Of a stretch of DNA of 10,107 bases, positions 1 to 7,129 are shown piece by piece. Numbering within the stretch: position 1 is the stretch's first letter; each line of letters opens with the position of its first letter. A program made the position numbers and the translations under genes. The stretch comes from Synura sp. LO234KE. Its lineage: Eukaryota > Sar > Synurophyceae > Synurales > Mallomonadaceae. The DNA lies in NCBI GenBank assembly GCA_015143735.1, contig VKHC01000695.1, positions 1 to 10,107 on the forward strand, written 5' to 3'. The notes beneath the pieces are model-generated. The model was not told where the DNA came from and searched no databases. It saw nothing but the letters and a program-made list of their open reading frames with translations.

Positions 1-448
1 TATTATTTTAGATTTCGATGCACGATTTTGGTGCACCAATGAAGTGAAGCGAAGTGCTGCGCACTCTAGTCAATCGGCAGGGTGGTTAGTGACCAAGTGA
101 TCGTGGTAGATGTCGGGCAACCCGTAGTAGTAACGAACTAGGTAGTAGCGAAGAAGTTGACCTTTTTGGTCGGTAGTAGCGAACTAGGTAGACATTAAGC
201 AGAAATCTGGGAATGCTTGCAATAGCGGTGGTTGTTGCGCTTATTTAAAGCTAAACAATTTTAATTCGCTTCGCTCAGAAGGTGCAAACTACCGATTCCA
301 AAAGGTGCAACTTTTGAATTTAAAATAATCAAAATATATATTGAAATCAAACACTTCATAGGCAACTTTAGCATGAAAATCAAGCAAAATGACAGCATAA
401 TAAAAAAAGAATCATTTGCCACGCCGTAACTCTAAACAGTCGAAGCTA
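1..448. other. AT-rich left flank without a recognisable gene
   Basis: No long open frame on either strand. The first 190 bases are less AT-rich and contain short GCGAAG/CTTCGC-type words and a direct repeat (annotated separately). From about 240 onward the sequence is strongly AT-rich with A and T runs, typical of intergenic DNA in a small-genome eukaryote. If the minus-strand gene candidate ending at 449 is real, its 3' untranslated region would lie here, but no clear AATAAA was seen on that strand. Confidence 0.5.
127..191. repeat. Short direct repeat, GTAGTARCGAACTAGGTAG
   Basis: A 19-base word at 127-145 recurs at 173-191 with one A/G difference. A partial third copy, GTAGTAGCGAA, overlaps the end of the first at 142-152. 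The copies are 46 bases apart. It could be the edge of a longer repeat family outside the window; nothing points to a function. Confidence 0.6.
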
Positions 449-664
449 TCAGTCTAAATCAGCAATGACTACAAATCCACCTGCTCTGGCTTCCTCAAAT
501 GTCCGTTGATAGGACATCAAAAAATTGTAAAACGTTCTTTAGATGAAAATATATGAACAGGACTCACCTAATATCAATACCTCCTTCCGTCTCTCGAATT
601 CGCTCCAACATGAAATTATCAGCGATTTTTAGTAGCAATATGATATCATCATCGTTTGTAGAAC
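449..664 (-). CDS. Candidate small spliced gene or gene fragment, unknown product
   Basis: Not recognised. On the minus strand 664-568 reads 33 open codons containing NDDDIILLLKIADNF and LERIRETEGGIDI. It is preceded by a pyrimidine-rich stretch (about 700-667, ending CCTAGGTAAG) that resembles a 3' splice site. It is followed at once by GTGAGT at 567-562, a consensus 5' splice site, and the unspliced frame would stop there. The same phase reopens after an AG at 538-537 (a 31-base intron) or after an AG near 486 (about 82 bases, more usual for such genomes), and continues through ARAGGFVVIADLD to a TGA at 449-451. No start codon or upstream exon could be fixed. A possible donor at 760 gives an open upstream exon without a Met, and an internal ATG would give only about 40 residues. 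It may be the last two exons of a gene, a fragment, or chance. Confidence 0.3.
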
Positions 665-1121
665 CTTACCTAGGAATCAAGAAAAGAATCGAAAATAAAT
701 AGAATCAGTTAAAAAGGAGAAGAATTGATTGAATGAATATTTGAGAAATCATCGTCGTACTTTTATGCTCGAATAATAAAAGCAGATCTTGTTTTTGTTT
801 TGTGGTTGTTCGTACGAATGAATTGGGTGCGCAATTTCAATTGGAAGAGTGACAAGTCACAAACTGCAATAGACAAGTCGATAAGTGCCAACTTAAGTTG
901 TACATGACAATATCTATTGGAGGAAGTGACAACTTGCAAATTGAAAAAGACACTATCAATTGAGATAGTGTCAAATTAAGTTGAAAATTCACCAATATTA
1001 GTGGAAACCCTGTAACTTCAGGATGACGTACAACTTAACTTTTTTCATAACCCCTGTCCATTTTTCTAAATTTGTTAAATTGGAACGAAATCATTAGAGA
1101 TAACTTGGCGAAAGTGAATTC
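665..1121. other. Intergenic region upstream of the repeat-protein gene
   Basis: AT-rich, with no convincing plus-strand gene. It must contain the promoter and 5' leader of the gene starting at 1122. No clear TATA box was seen. A TGACGTAC at 1024-1031 contains the core of a bZIP/CRE-type site, but such a short word can occur by chance. An in-frame TAA at 1101-1103 lies 21 bases before the ATG at 1122, so without an upstream splice the coding region cannot begin earlier. A group of inverted repeats at 849-972 is listed separately. Confidence 0.45.
849..972. repeat. Group of short inverted repeats
   Basis: Three structures lie within about 125 bases: GTGAC-AA-GTCAC near 849-860, a perfect 12-base palindrome CAACTTAAGTTG at 889-900, and a 9-base perfect stem GACACTATC (949-957) pairing with GATAGTGTC (964-972) across a 6-base loop. 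The words CAACTT and AAGTTG recur nearby (about 980 and 1031). They may be binding sites for dimeric regulators, remnants of a small inverted-repeat transposon, or chance in AT-rich DNA. Confidence 0.5.
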
Positions 1122-4100
1122 ATGAGACTTGAATGTGTTGAGGTTTTCCGCGTAGCTGTAATACTTTATTGTATAAAATTTTCATGCTCGCACTCTGTAT
1201 CATGGGGATACGTCGCGAATTGTACTGCATTAACAAACGGAACGGTCGATGTATGGGTTGGTTCATACCATGATAACGGAACCATAGGATATTATGCACC
1301 GAACGTTAATACAACAGAAGGTAGTGTTCTTCTCACAGGTTGCAGCAGTTCCTCTTACTGTGCCGGCACTTCGAAATCAATCCCGTTCACAAAAATCACT
1401 ACTTTAAAGCCCTCTGGATTGTTGGACGGAATAACGAACTTCTTCGCTGGAAATTCTTACGCTGGTCAAATTTTTCCAAATGCAACAGCGGCAGGCTTAT
1501 ATAACGTCGGGACCGGAGTGCCATCGCTCATTCCTAGGACTTGGGAAGGAATGTCAGCAACAGTTTCGGCGGGATATTATAAGATAGATATCGATCGTAC
1601 GGTGAAATATTCACAAGCATTCTTGCCGTACTTAGGAATTCTGGACGGAATTATTTTATATCTTCCATGTTATTTGAATGCCCCTAATCACGTGTATTAC
1701 GGATCAGTGACACAAGCGCCGACCTTCAGCCCGACCCGAAAACCGACCAGATCTCCAACCGTTCGTCCGACGGTATCCCAAAATCCTACAAGCGCCTCAA
1801 CGCAATCCCCAACTTCTGCTCCTTCGTCAATTCCAACGTCGTCTCCCTCGTCAATACCCACCTTCATTCCAACTTCTGCTCCAACTTCAACTCCGACCTC
1901 CCCCCCTTCCACATCTGCTACAGTGTCTCCAACGTTTTTGCCGTCACCGCCTCCAACGTCGCCCCCAACCTCCGCTCCATCATCTCTCCCGACGAGTACA
2001 CCTACATCAAAGCCTACTGCCACACCAACCTACACCCCATCTTCCACGCCGTCGAATGTTCCTGTCATCGCCCCTACGAATACGCCTACTGCACTGCCTA
2101 CCTCACCTCCCACCAATTCACCAACTAGTGCCCCATCCAGGACCCCGACCTTTTCACCGACTTTCACGCCCACAAACACGCCCACCTCAATGCCATCCAT
2201 CACGCCCACCATATCTTTTAACCCAACAGCCACCCCAACGAGCAAGCCTACTACGTCCACCCCGACAAACAAACCATCTAGATCTCCGACTTTCCAGCCC
2301 ACCTCCATTCCAACGAACACCCCATCATTTACTCCGAGCGTGGCCCCAACCATCTCCCTCATTCCAACTGCCATTCCATCCAGTACACCCACAGCTACGC
2401 CCACATTCAGTCCTTCCAGTAAACCCTCAGCGATACCCACATATCAACCTACCTCGATTCCCACCAACTCCCCCACCTACAAGCCCTCGTCCACCCCCTC
2501 CTTTACCCCGACGTCGATTCCTACAGCTACACCCACTTCTGCTCCATCCTCCACTCCCTCTTCTGCTCCGACTTCTGCGCCTTCCTCCACACCTACGTAC
2601 AAACCTTCTGCGAGCCCTAGCTCCACTCCCACTTCCATCCCAACCAATGTTCCAACCAGCGCTCCTACGGCTGCCCCCACCCCAACATTCTCGCCCACTA
2701 ATATACCTTCTTCGAAACCTACCGCAATTCCTACTTCAGCCCCGACCTATCTCCCCACCAACACACCTACATCCAAGCCCTCTGGCGCCCCTACCCCAAC
2801 CTTTACGCCCACCTCATCGCCTTCCAGCGCACCAACGTCCTCTCCCTCCAGTAAACCAACGGTTACTCCGACCAACTCGCCGACCTCGATCCCAACGGTT
2901 ACTCCCACGAATGCCCCTTCGTCCGCTCCCAGTAACTCTCCAACCACTGCTCCTTCTAATACGCCCACCTCACCTCCAACATCGAAGCCTTCATCTACTC
3001 CTTCGAGCGCTCCGTCCACTGCTCCCACCAGCACACCATCTTCCATTCCGACGATGAGTCCGACCGCTCCTCCGTCATTTTCACCGACGTCGTTGCCTTC
3101 ACCCGTCCCCTCTGTCGCACCCACCGCGCAGCCTATCTCAGCGCCTTCTACTCCTCCCACCAGCGCACCTACCTCCACACCGACATCACAGCCTACTCCC
3201 AACCCAACCACCACCCCGACCTCGCAGCCGTCAAGCGCCCCAACGTCGTCCCCGACCTCCTCTCCAACTGCTTCCCCATCGACATCTCCGTCTGCATCAC
3301 CCACTTCTGTTCCATCCAAATCACCCACCTCCCCGCCCACCTTCGTCCCTTCCCCAACGCCCTCCGCGTCACCGACCTCTCCTCCGTCATCGTCTCCTAC
3401 TACTACTCCCACCTCTGCTCCCAGTGCGTCACCTACTGCACCCACTAGCGTACCAACGTCTGTTCCTTCTGCTGTTCCTTCCAGCGTGCCAACTGCTGTC
3501 CCTTCCGCGGAACCTTCTAGTTTGCCCACCTTCACACCCTCTGCGCTACCGTCGAGTGTACCCACGGCACCGCCATCACCAGTCCCAACATCGCAGCCCA
3601 CTTCTACTCCGTCTTCCGTGCCAACGTCGTTACCGTCTTCTGTTCCGACTTCCGTGCCAACTTCCTCACCGTCTTCTGTTCCGACTTCCGTGCCAACCTC
3701 CTCACCGTCTTCTGTTCCTACTTCCGTGCCAACTTCCTCACCGTCTTCTGTTCCGACTTCCGTGCCAACGTCCTCACCGTCTTCTGTTCCGACTTCCTTA
3801 CCAACTTCCTTACCGTCTTCGCTTCCGTCTAGTCCGCCCACCTTTTCCCCTACAGCTATGCCGTCTAGAATACCTACTTTCGCACCTTCCTCCCTGCCCA
3901 CTGCATCGCCCACGTCTATTCCAACCACAGCTCCTTCCTCTACCCCTACTTCCAAACCTACGACCAGCCCCTCAACTACCCCGTCGCAAACTCCTTCCAG
4001 TCCACCGACTGTTACGCCTTCCGCGATTCCAACCGTTCGCCCTACATCCACGCCAACTAACACTCCCACCAGTATACCCACTGCTCCGCCTTCTATTATA

Positions 4101-5873
4101 CCTACATCCACTCCTACGTCCATACCGTCATTGCCACCTACCTACACGCCAACAACAAACCCCTCTTCCATACCATCTGCGTTACCGTCGAATACTCCCA
4201 CCAACTCCCCCTCTTCTCTGCCCACTTGGAACCCCTCCTACTCCCCGACGGTCCCACCTACCAACACACCATCAACCGTTCCTACACAGCGCCCAAGTGT
4301 TACACCTTCCATAGTACCTTCTCCTCCTCCGACAACTACACCGTCGTCGTCGCCCTCCCAGATTCCTTCCTCGAAACCTTCGTTCTCACCAACGCTTACA
4401 CCGTCCTTTAGCCCTTCGTCCCCTCCTTCCTTCAGCCCCACTTCAACGCCGTCGCTCTCGCCTTCCGTTCCTCCCTCCCCGTTCTCATCATCGAGTCTAT
4501 TGGCTCCCACGCGCTCTCCCTCTTCTCCTCGTCCCACCTTTCCTCCAAAGCCGCCGACGTTGCTCCCCTCACCGTATCCATCCGAAGCTTCAGTAATCCA
4601 AGAAACGTTGAATCCAACATTACCGTATCCTACTGTACCTCCAACGCAGAGCACGACAGCACCATTGACCCGCATACCAACCACTCGAAGCCCGACGCCC
4701 ATACCTACCACACGAAGCCCGACCCCCATACCTACCACAAGAACGCCAACATTGATACCAGCGACTATCAGACCAACCAGCTCTCCCACCCCGTACCCTT
4801 CTAGGCAAGACGTGGTGCAGGAGACTCTGAACCCAACCCTTCCGTACCCTACAGTGCCCCCGAGCATCCCTTCAGTACCAACCATTTCTCCTACCAGTCA
4901 CCCTACTGCTGTACCTACAAATATTCCGTCCTCTGTCCCCACCGTCTCTCCTACTTTTCCACCAACGTCGTTGCCTACTGCCGGCCCGACCCTCAAGCCG
5001 TCCTTTGTGCCTACCTTCCAACCGACCTCGCCTCCTACTTTTGTCCCAACGTACAATCCTTCATTCGTCCCCACGTTTACACCAACCAATATTCCCACCG
5101 TGCCACCTACTCTTGTTCCCACCGCGAAACCTACGTATGTCCCAACTGCCCCACCTACAAATACTCCGACGTCGCCTCCTACTGTCGCTCCAACCAATAA
5201 ACCGTCATCTCTCCCCTCGTTCCTGCCATCTTATGCACCTTCGACGCTCCCGACTTTTATGCCTACAAATAGGCCGAATTCGAATCCAACTCTTCCGCCG
5301 TTAAACAGTCCGTCATCTGCTCCTACAACTTTACCTACCTATAAGCCGTCTTTCGTCCCTACCGTCTCTCCGACTTCGCCCCCAACATCATTGCCTACCG
5401 CCGGCCCGACAGTCAAGCCGTCCTTTCTGCCTACCTTCCAACCGACCTCGCCCCCTACTTTTGTCCCAACGTACAATCCTTCGTTTCTCCCCTCTTTTAT
5501 ACCAACCAACATTCCCACCGTGCCACCTACTCTTGTTCCCACCGCGAAACCTACGTATGTCCCGACTGCCCCGCCTACAAATACTCCGACGTCTCCGCCA
5601 ACCTCCAGTCCAACCAATAAGCCCTCGTCTCTCCCAACCGCTATTCCAACCATCGTTCCAACTGCAGCACCAAGCAGCCCCACGAATAAACCAACGTATA
5701 ATCCTAGTGCCCCACCAACAAATTTCCCAACACCTTACCCGTCCAGACAGAGTATCATTGTCGAGACCCTCAATCCAACCCTCCCATACCCTACTTCACC
5801 CCCTACCCGCTACCCCATCAGCGTGGCGCCCACGTTGAGAAAACCGACGTCGTCACCATCGAATCCGACTTAA
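1122..5873 (+). CDS. Secreted giant P-[TS]-x-x repeat protein, unknown N-terminal domain
   Basis: A single uninterrupted frame of 1583 residues ending in tandem stops (TAA TGA). An in-frame TAA 21 bases upstream makes this ATG the only start if there is no earlier exon; its -3 base is T, a weak context. Residues 1-25 look like a signal peptide with a hydrophobic core at about 11-22 (VAVILYCIKF). Residues 26-199 form a domain I cannot assign. It has four cysteines after the signal (34, 74, 80, 183), enough for two disulphides, and N-glycosylation sequons at 33, 39, 52 and 63 plus an NAT further on. Residues 200-1583 are about 340 four-residue units of P-[TS]-x-x, rich in Ser/Thr and likely O-glycosylated and extended. 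There is no C-terminal membrane segment or GPI-type hydrophobic tail, so it is probably released or wall-bound. Similar repeat tracts are common in diatom and other stramenopile extracellular proteins; a role in cell wall, adhesion or mucilage is inference. The long antisense frames are by-products of the repeat. Confidence 0.85.
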   Translation: MRLECVEVFRVAVILYCIKFSCSHSVSWGYVANCTALTNGTVDVWVGSYHDNGTIGYYAPNVNTTEGSVLLTGCSSSSYCAGTSKSIPFTKITTLKPSGLLDGITNFFAGNSYAGQIFPNATAAGLYNVGTGVPSLIPRTWEGMSATVSAGYYKIDIDRTVKYSQAFLPYLGILDGIILYLPCYLNAPNHVYYGSVTQAPTFSPTRKPTRSPTVRPTVSQNPTSASTQSPTSAPSSIPTSSPSSIPTFIPTSAPTSTPTSPPSTSATVSPTFLPSPPPTSPPTSAPSSLPTSTPTSKPTATPTYTPSSTPSNVPVIAPTNTPTALPTSPPTNSPTSAPSRTPTFSPTFTPTNTPTSMPSITPTISFNPTATPTSKPTTSTPTNKPSRSPTFQPTSIPTNTPSFTPSVAPTISLIPTAIPSSTPTATPTFSPSSKPSAIPTYQPTSIPTNSPTYKPSSTPSFTPTSIPTATPTSAPSSTPSSAPTSAPSSTPTYKPSASPSSTPTSIPTNVPTSAPTAAPTPTFSPTNIPSSKPTAIPTSAPTYLPTNTPTSKPSGAPTPTFTPTSSPSSAPTSSPSSKPTVTPTNSPTSIPTVTPTNAPSSAPSNSPTTAPSNTPTSPPTSKPSSTPSSAPSTAPTSTPSSIPTMSPTAPPSFSPTSLPSPVPSVAPTAQPISAPSTPPTSAPTSTPTSQPTPNPTTTPTSQPSSAPTSSPTSSPTASPSTSPSASPTSVPSKSPTSPPTFVPSPTPSASPTSPPSSSPTTTPTSAPSASPTAPTSVPTSVPSAVPSSVPTAVPSAEPSSLPTFTPSALPSSVPTAPPSPVPTSQPTSTPSSVPTSLPSSVPTSVPTSSPSSVPTSVPTSSPSSVPTSVPTSSPSSVPTSVPTSSPSSVPTSLPTSLPSSLPSSPPTFSPTAMPSRIPTFAPSSLPTASPTSIPTTAPSSTPTSKPTTSPSTTPSQTPSSPPTVTPSAIPTVRPTSTPTNTPTSIPTAPPSIIPTSTPTSIPSLPPTYTPTTNPSSIPSALPSNTPTNSPSSLPTWNPSYSPTVPPTNTPSTVPTQRPSVTPSIVPSPPPTTTPSSSPSQIPSSKPSFSPTLTPSFSPSSPPSFSPTSTPSLSPSVPPSPFSSSSLLAPTRSPSSPRPTFPPKPPTLLPSPYPSEASVIQETLNPTLPYPTVPPTQSTTAPLTRIPTTRSPTPIPTTRSPTPIPTTRTPTLIPATIRPTSSPTPYPSRQDVVQETLNPTLPYPTVPPSIPSVPTISPTSHPTAVPTNIPSSVPTVSPTFPPTSLPTAGPTLKPSFVPTFQPTSPPTFVPTYNPSFVPTFTPTNIPTVPPTLVPTAKPTYVPTAPPTNTPTSPPTVAPTNKPSSLPSFLPSYAPSTLPTFMPTNRPNSNPTLPPLNSPSSAPTTLPTYKPSFVPTVSPTSPPTSLPTAGPTVKPSFLPTFQPTSPPTFVPTYNPSFLPSFIPTNIPTVPPTLVPTAKPTYVPTAPPTNTPTSPPTSSPTNKPSSLPTAIPTIVPTAAPSSPTNKPTYNPSAPPTNFPTPYPSRQSIIVETLNPTLPYPTSPPTRYPISVAPTLRKPTSSPSNPT
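3633..3812 (+). repeat. Young 36-bp tandem repeat (five copies) within the coding tract
   Basis: Five head-to-tail 36-base units begin at 3633, 3669, 3705, 3741 and 3777. The first four differ by only one or two bases from one another; the fifth diverges near its end. Each encodes PSSVPTSVPTSS. The DNA-level identity contrasts with the rest of the tract and indicates recent slippage or unequal exchange. The unit length is a multiple of three, so copy-number change keeps the frame. Confidence 0.9.
4677..4757 (+). repeat. 27-bp tandem repeat encoding PTTRSPTPI
   Basis: Three in-frame units at 4677-4703, 4704-4730 and 4731-4757 encode PTTRSPTPI, PTTRSPTPI and PTTRTPTLI. They lie between the first and second ETLNPTLPYPT modules and bring regularly spaced arginines into a tract that otherwise has few charged residues. 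Confidence 0.85.
4941..5636 (+). repeat. Segmental duplication inside the repeat tract, 420-bp offset
   Basis: The segment 4941-5216 recurs at 5361-5636 with an offset of exactly 420 bases (140 codons, 35 four-residue units). The encoded stretches share long runs such as TNIPTVPPTLVPTAKPTYVP and differ at scattered positions, many of them synonymous or Val/Leu changes. Similarity extends more weakly about 15 bases upstream of both copies. The exact codon-unit offset keeps frame and four-residue phase. Confidence 0.85.
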
Positions 5874-6416
5874 TGAAATCTCAAAGTTGATCTGATTTGC
5901 ATTCAAGTATGGTCGATCAATATTTGTTTGTAAGAACTGATAGGGGAAGCACCAGCAGTTACCATGGATCGCGAGAGAAAATAATTAAAATAAAGTGTGT
6001 AGGGAAGCTGGGTTTTAATCGATAATCTTTGCTATGGACGAATAACGCTTTGGTCGATTATAAGAGCTGAGTTTGGGAAGCTTAATGAATAACTATATTT
6101 ATGTTGTCCCTTAAGAAAGGATTTTAAGATTTTGACAAATTTTTCTCTCCGGTTATTTATCATATCTGGAATATTTTTGAGACAAAGCGCGGGTAAAGCG
6201 TTCTACGTCGAGGCTATAAATAGTAGTGCGACGGGGTACCCGGAAAAGAAAGGATATTTTACAGCAAGTATTATATTAGAATCAGCCTTCGTTTATGAGA
6301 GTAGAGACCGGTAAAGACACTCTGCAGTATTGTTTGTAACATGGTGGACGCATTTGTTGTTAGGCCTAACGCACTACTGGAAGCGTGATATCAAGACCTG
6401 AATAGCTAAATATATC
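5874..6416. other. Intergenic, 3' flank of the repeat-protein gene
   Basis: AT-rich DNA without a convincing gene. An open stretch at 6132-6314 would need a TTG start, is only 60 codons and shows no recognisable domain. A perfect 12-base palindrome, GTTAGGCCTAAC, lies at 6359-6370. The first part should contain the 3' untranslated region of the gene ending at 5873. Confidence 0.45.
5989..5994 (+). terminator. Candidate polyadenylation signal AATAAA
   Basis: AATAAA occurs 116 bases after the stop codon and is followed directly by GTGTGT (5995-6000). Position and motif fit a eukaryotic 3' end for the repeat-protein gene. Many protists do not depend on a strict AATAAA, so this is suggestive only. 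Confidence 0.4.
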
Positions 6417-6510
6417 GCTAGTTTAGACAGTTGAAGAAGTGGCTAACAAAATACCGACGCAGCTCCAGAATGACCGAGAATATTGCATTCTTCTTACTGC
6501 CTAAACTAGC
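6417..6510. repeat. Imperfect inverted repeat / long hairpin
   Basis: GCTAGTTTAG (6417-6426) is the exact reverse complement of CTAAACTAGC (6501-6510). Pairing continues inward through CAGT and AAGAAG with one A-C mismatch and a two-base bulge, giving about 20 paired bases around a loop of roughly 50. It could be a short inverted-repeat transposon, a structured RNA, or a terminator-like element. A 67-codon open frame overlaps it, but its sequence is not convincing. Confidence 0.6.
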
Positions 6511-6625
6511 CACGACTCTTGATGGACCAACTGGTGGCGAGCACCGGGGGGGCCGAGCCTATATCCCCCGACTCACCAGCCGGCAGCAGAAGGTCGGAAG
6601 GCCAGAGGATGGGCCCGAGATAAAA
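6511..6625. other. GC-richer intergenic patch, nothing recognised
   Basis: A local GC-rich stretch around 6530-6620 with runs of G and C, unlike its AT-rich surroundings. No gene, RNA or repeat could be assigned. Confidence 0.3.
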
Positions 6626-6860
6626 CCGCTGTAATCAATATATGACCGCTCCTTCCTCGGTGCACCTTTTGTAAGCTTAATCAATCCATTCTGAAGATTT
6701 TGCGCAAAAATATTTACTTACTCCAGATTAATCTCGTGCTCTAAGAAAAGCCGCTGTAGCCACTGCTAAAGTGGCCGCTATAGCGGGTGTACGTACGTAC
6801 GAAAGTGTTCCGCTGTACGCGGACTGCTAAACGGTCCGCTATAGCGGTTGCTACAGCGGT
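6626..6860. repeat. CCGCT/AGCGG palindrome cluster with two related modules
   Basis: The words CCGCT or AGCGG occur about eight times, including CCGCTGTA at 6626, 6751 and 6810. A perfect 12-base palindrome CCGCTATAGCGG occurs twice (6775-6786 and 6836-6847). CCGCTGTAGC at 6751-6760 pairs with GCTACAGCGG at 6850-6859, enclosing the cluster. GTACGTACGTAC at 6789-6800 is another palindrome. Two modules (6751-6786 and 6810-6847) share the order CCGCTGTA, hairpin, ACTGCTAAA core, palindrome. Clusters of this CGCTATAGCG type are known in subterminal regions of some hAT-family DNA transposons, so a non-autonomous element is one reading. No terminal repeats or target duplication were identified. Confidence 0.65.
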
Positions 6861-6922
6861 TCCGCTCTAGTGGTGGTTACCGTGGCTATTCGGAAGTAAC
6901 GTATTTACAGTCAATTGAGCTG

Positions 6923-6963
6923 TTGAAAAGCTTGAATATTAAATTAGTATATTAAGTTTTCAA
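6923..6963. repeat. AT-rich hairpin
   Basis: TTGAAAA (6923-6929), CTT (6931-6933) and AATAT (6935-6939) pair with TTTTCAA (6957-6963), AAG (6954-6956) and ATATT (6949-6953). This gives 15 base pairs with two single-G bulges and a nine-base loop. It lies about 60 bases beyond the CCGCT cluster and may be part of the same small element or independent. Confidence 0.55.
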
Positions 6964-7129
6964 ATCATACCACTTTTGTCACACTTTGATTCCAAAGATA
7001 TGCTTTATTTGCTGAGTAAAACAATTTCTGTCATATTGTCAAAAACAAGATTTGGAGCACGAAGATCAGCCTACTTTCCGGAAAATCTTATAGTTAATTA
7101 CGGCGGGGAAGTTAGAGAGCTAACAGAAG
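6964..7129. other. AT-rich junction between palindrome cluster and retroelement
   Basis: AT-rich sequence with no gene. The change to GC-rich DNA occurs at its right end, and the element's insertion boundary should lie here, but no duplication or tail marks it. Confidence 0.35.

Larger units (their letters stand above)
4572..5804 (+). repeat. Three dispersed copies of a 24-residue ETLNPTLPYPT module
   Basis: Copies lie at 4572-4643, 4791-4862 and 5733-5804 (residues 1151, 1224 and 1538 onward). All read PYPS, four variable residues, one to three hydrophobic or polar residues, then ETLNPTLPYPT and PP. The first and second have VIQ/VVQ before ETLN, the third IIV. They carry charged and hydrophobic residues otherwise nearly absent from the tract and interrupt its four-residue phase. 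They are confined to the C-terminal quarter and the last ends about 25 residues before the C-terminus. Confidence 0.9.
1719..5870 (+). repeat. Coding repeat tract, 12-bp unit encoding P-[TS]-x-x
   Basis: The period is four codons: CCN, then ACN or TCN, then two variable codons, mostly Ser, Thr, Ala, Val, Ile, Leu or Lys. Synonymous third positions differ freely between neighbouring units, so most of the tract is conserved as protein pattern rather than as DNA. The plus strand is C-rich and G-poor throughout. The four-residue phase slips at a few places (for example PTPTF at about 2680 and 2790) and is broken by the three ETLNPTLPYPT modules. Around 4470-4560 the pattern loosens into a Ser-rich stretch. 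Confidence 0.9.

Noticed and set aside
2747-4123. Long minus-strand open frame of 458 codons rich in VGxxVG, with similar ones at 1697-2440, 2477-2698, 4238-5197 and 5339-5683
   Set aside because: They are the reverse-complement shadow of CCN-[AT]CN repeat codons: stop codons are almost impossible in that frame. None has a signal, domain or independent codon pattern.
2056-4314. Plus-strand open frames rich in Leu, Pro, Arg and His within the repeat gene
   Set aside because: Out-of-frame readings of the same 12-bp repeat; the main frame alone has the signal peptide, folded N-terminal domain and consistent P-[TS]-x-x pattern.
1722-5870. CRISPR-like or satellite array
   Set aside because: The repeats are codon-phased, variable at third positions and inside an intact secreted-protein gene; there are no unique spacers.
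6132-6634. Two short plus-strand open frames (6132-6314 and 6431-6634)
   Set aside because: Short, one needing a TTG start, with no domain character; the second overlaps the arms of a hairpin and a GC-rich patch.
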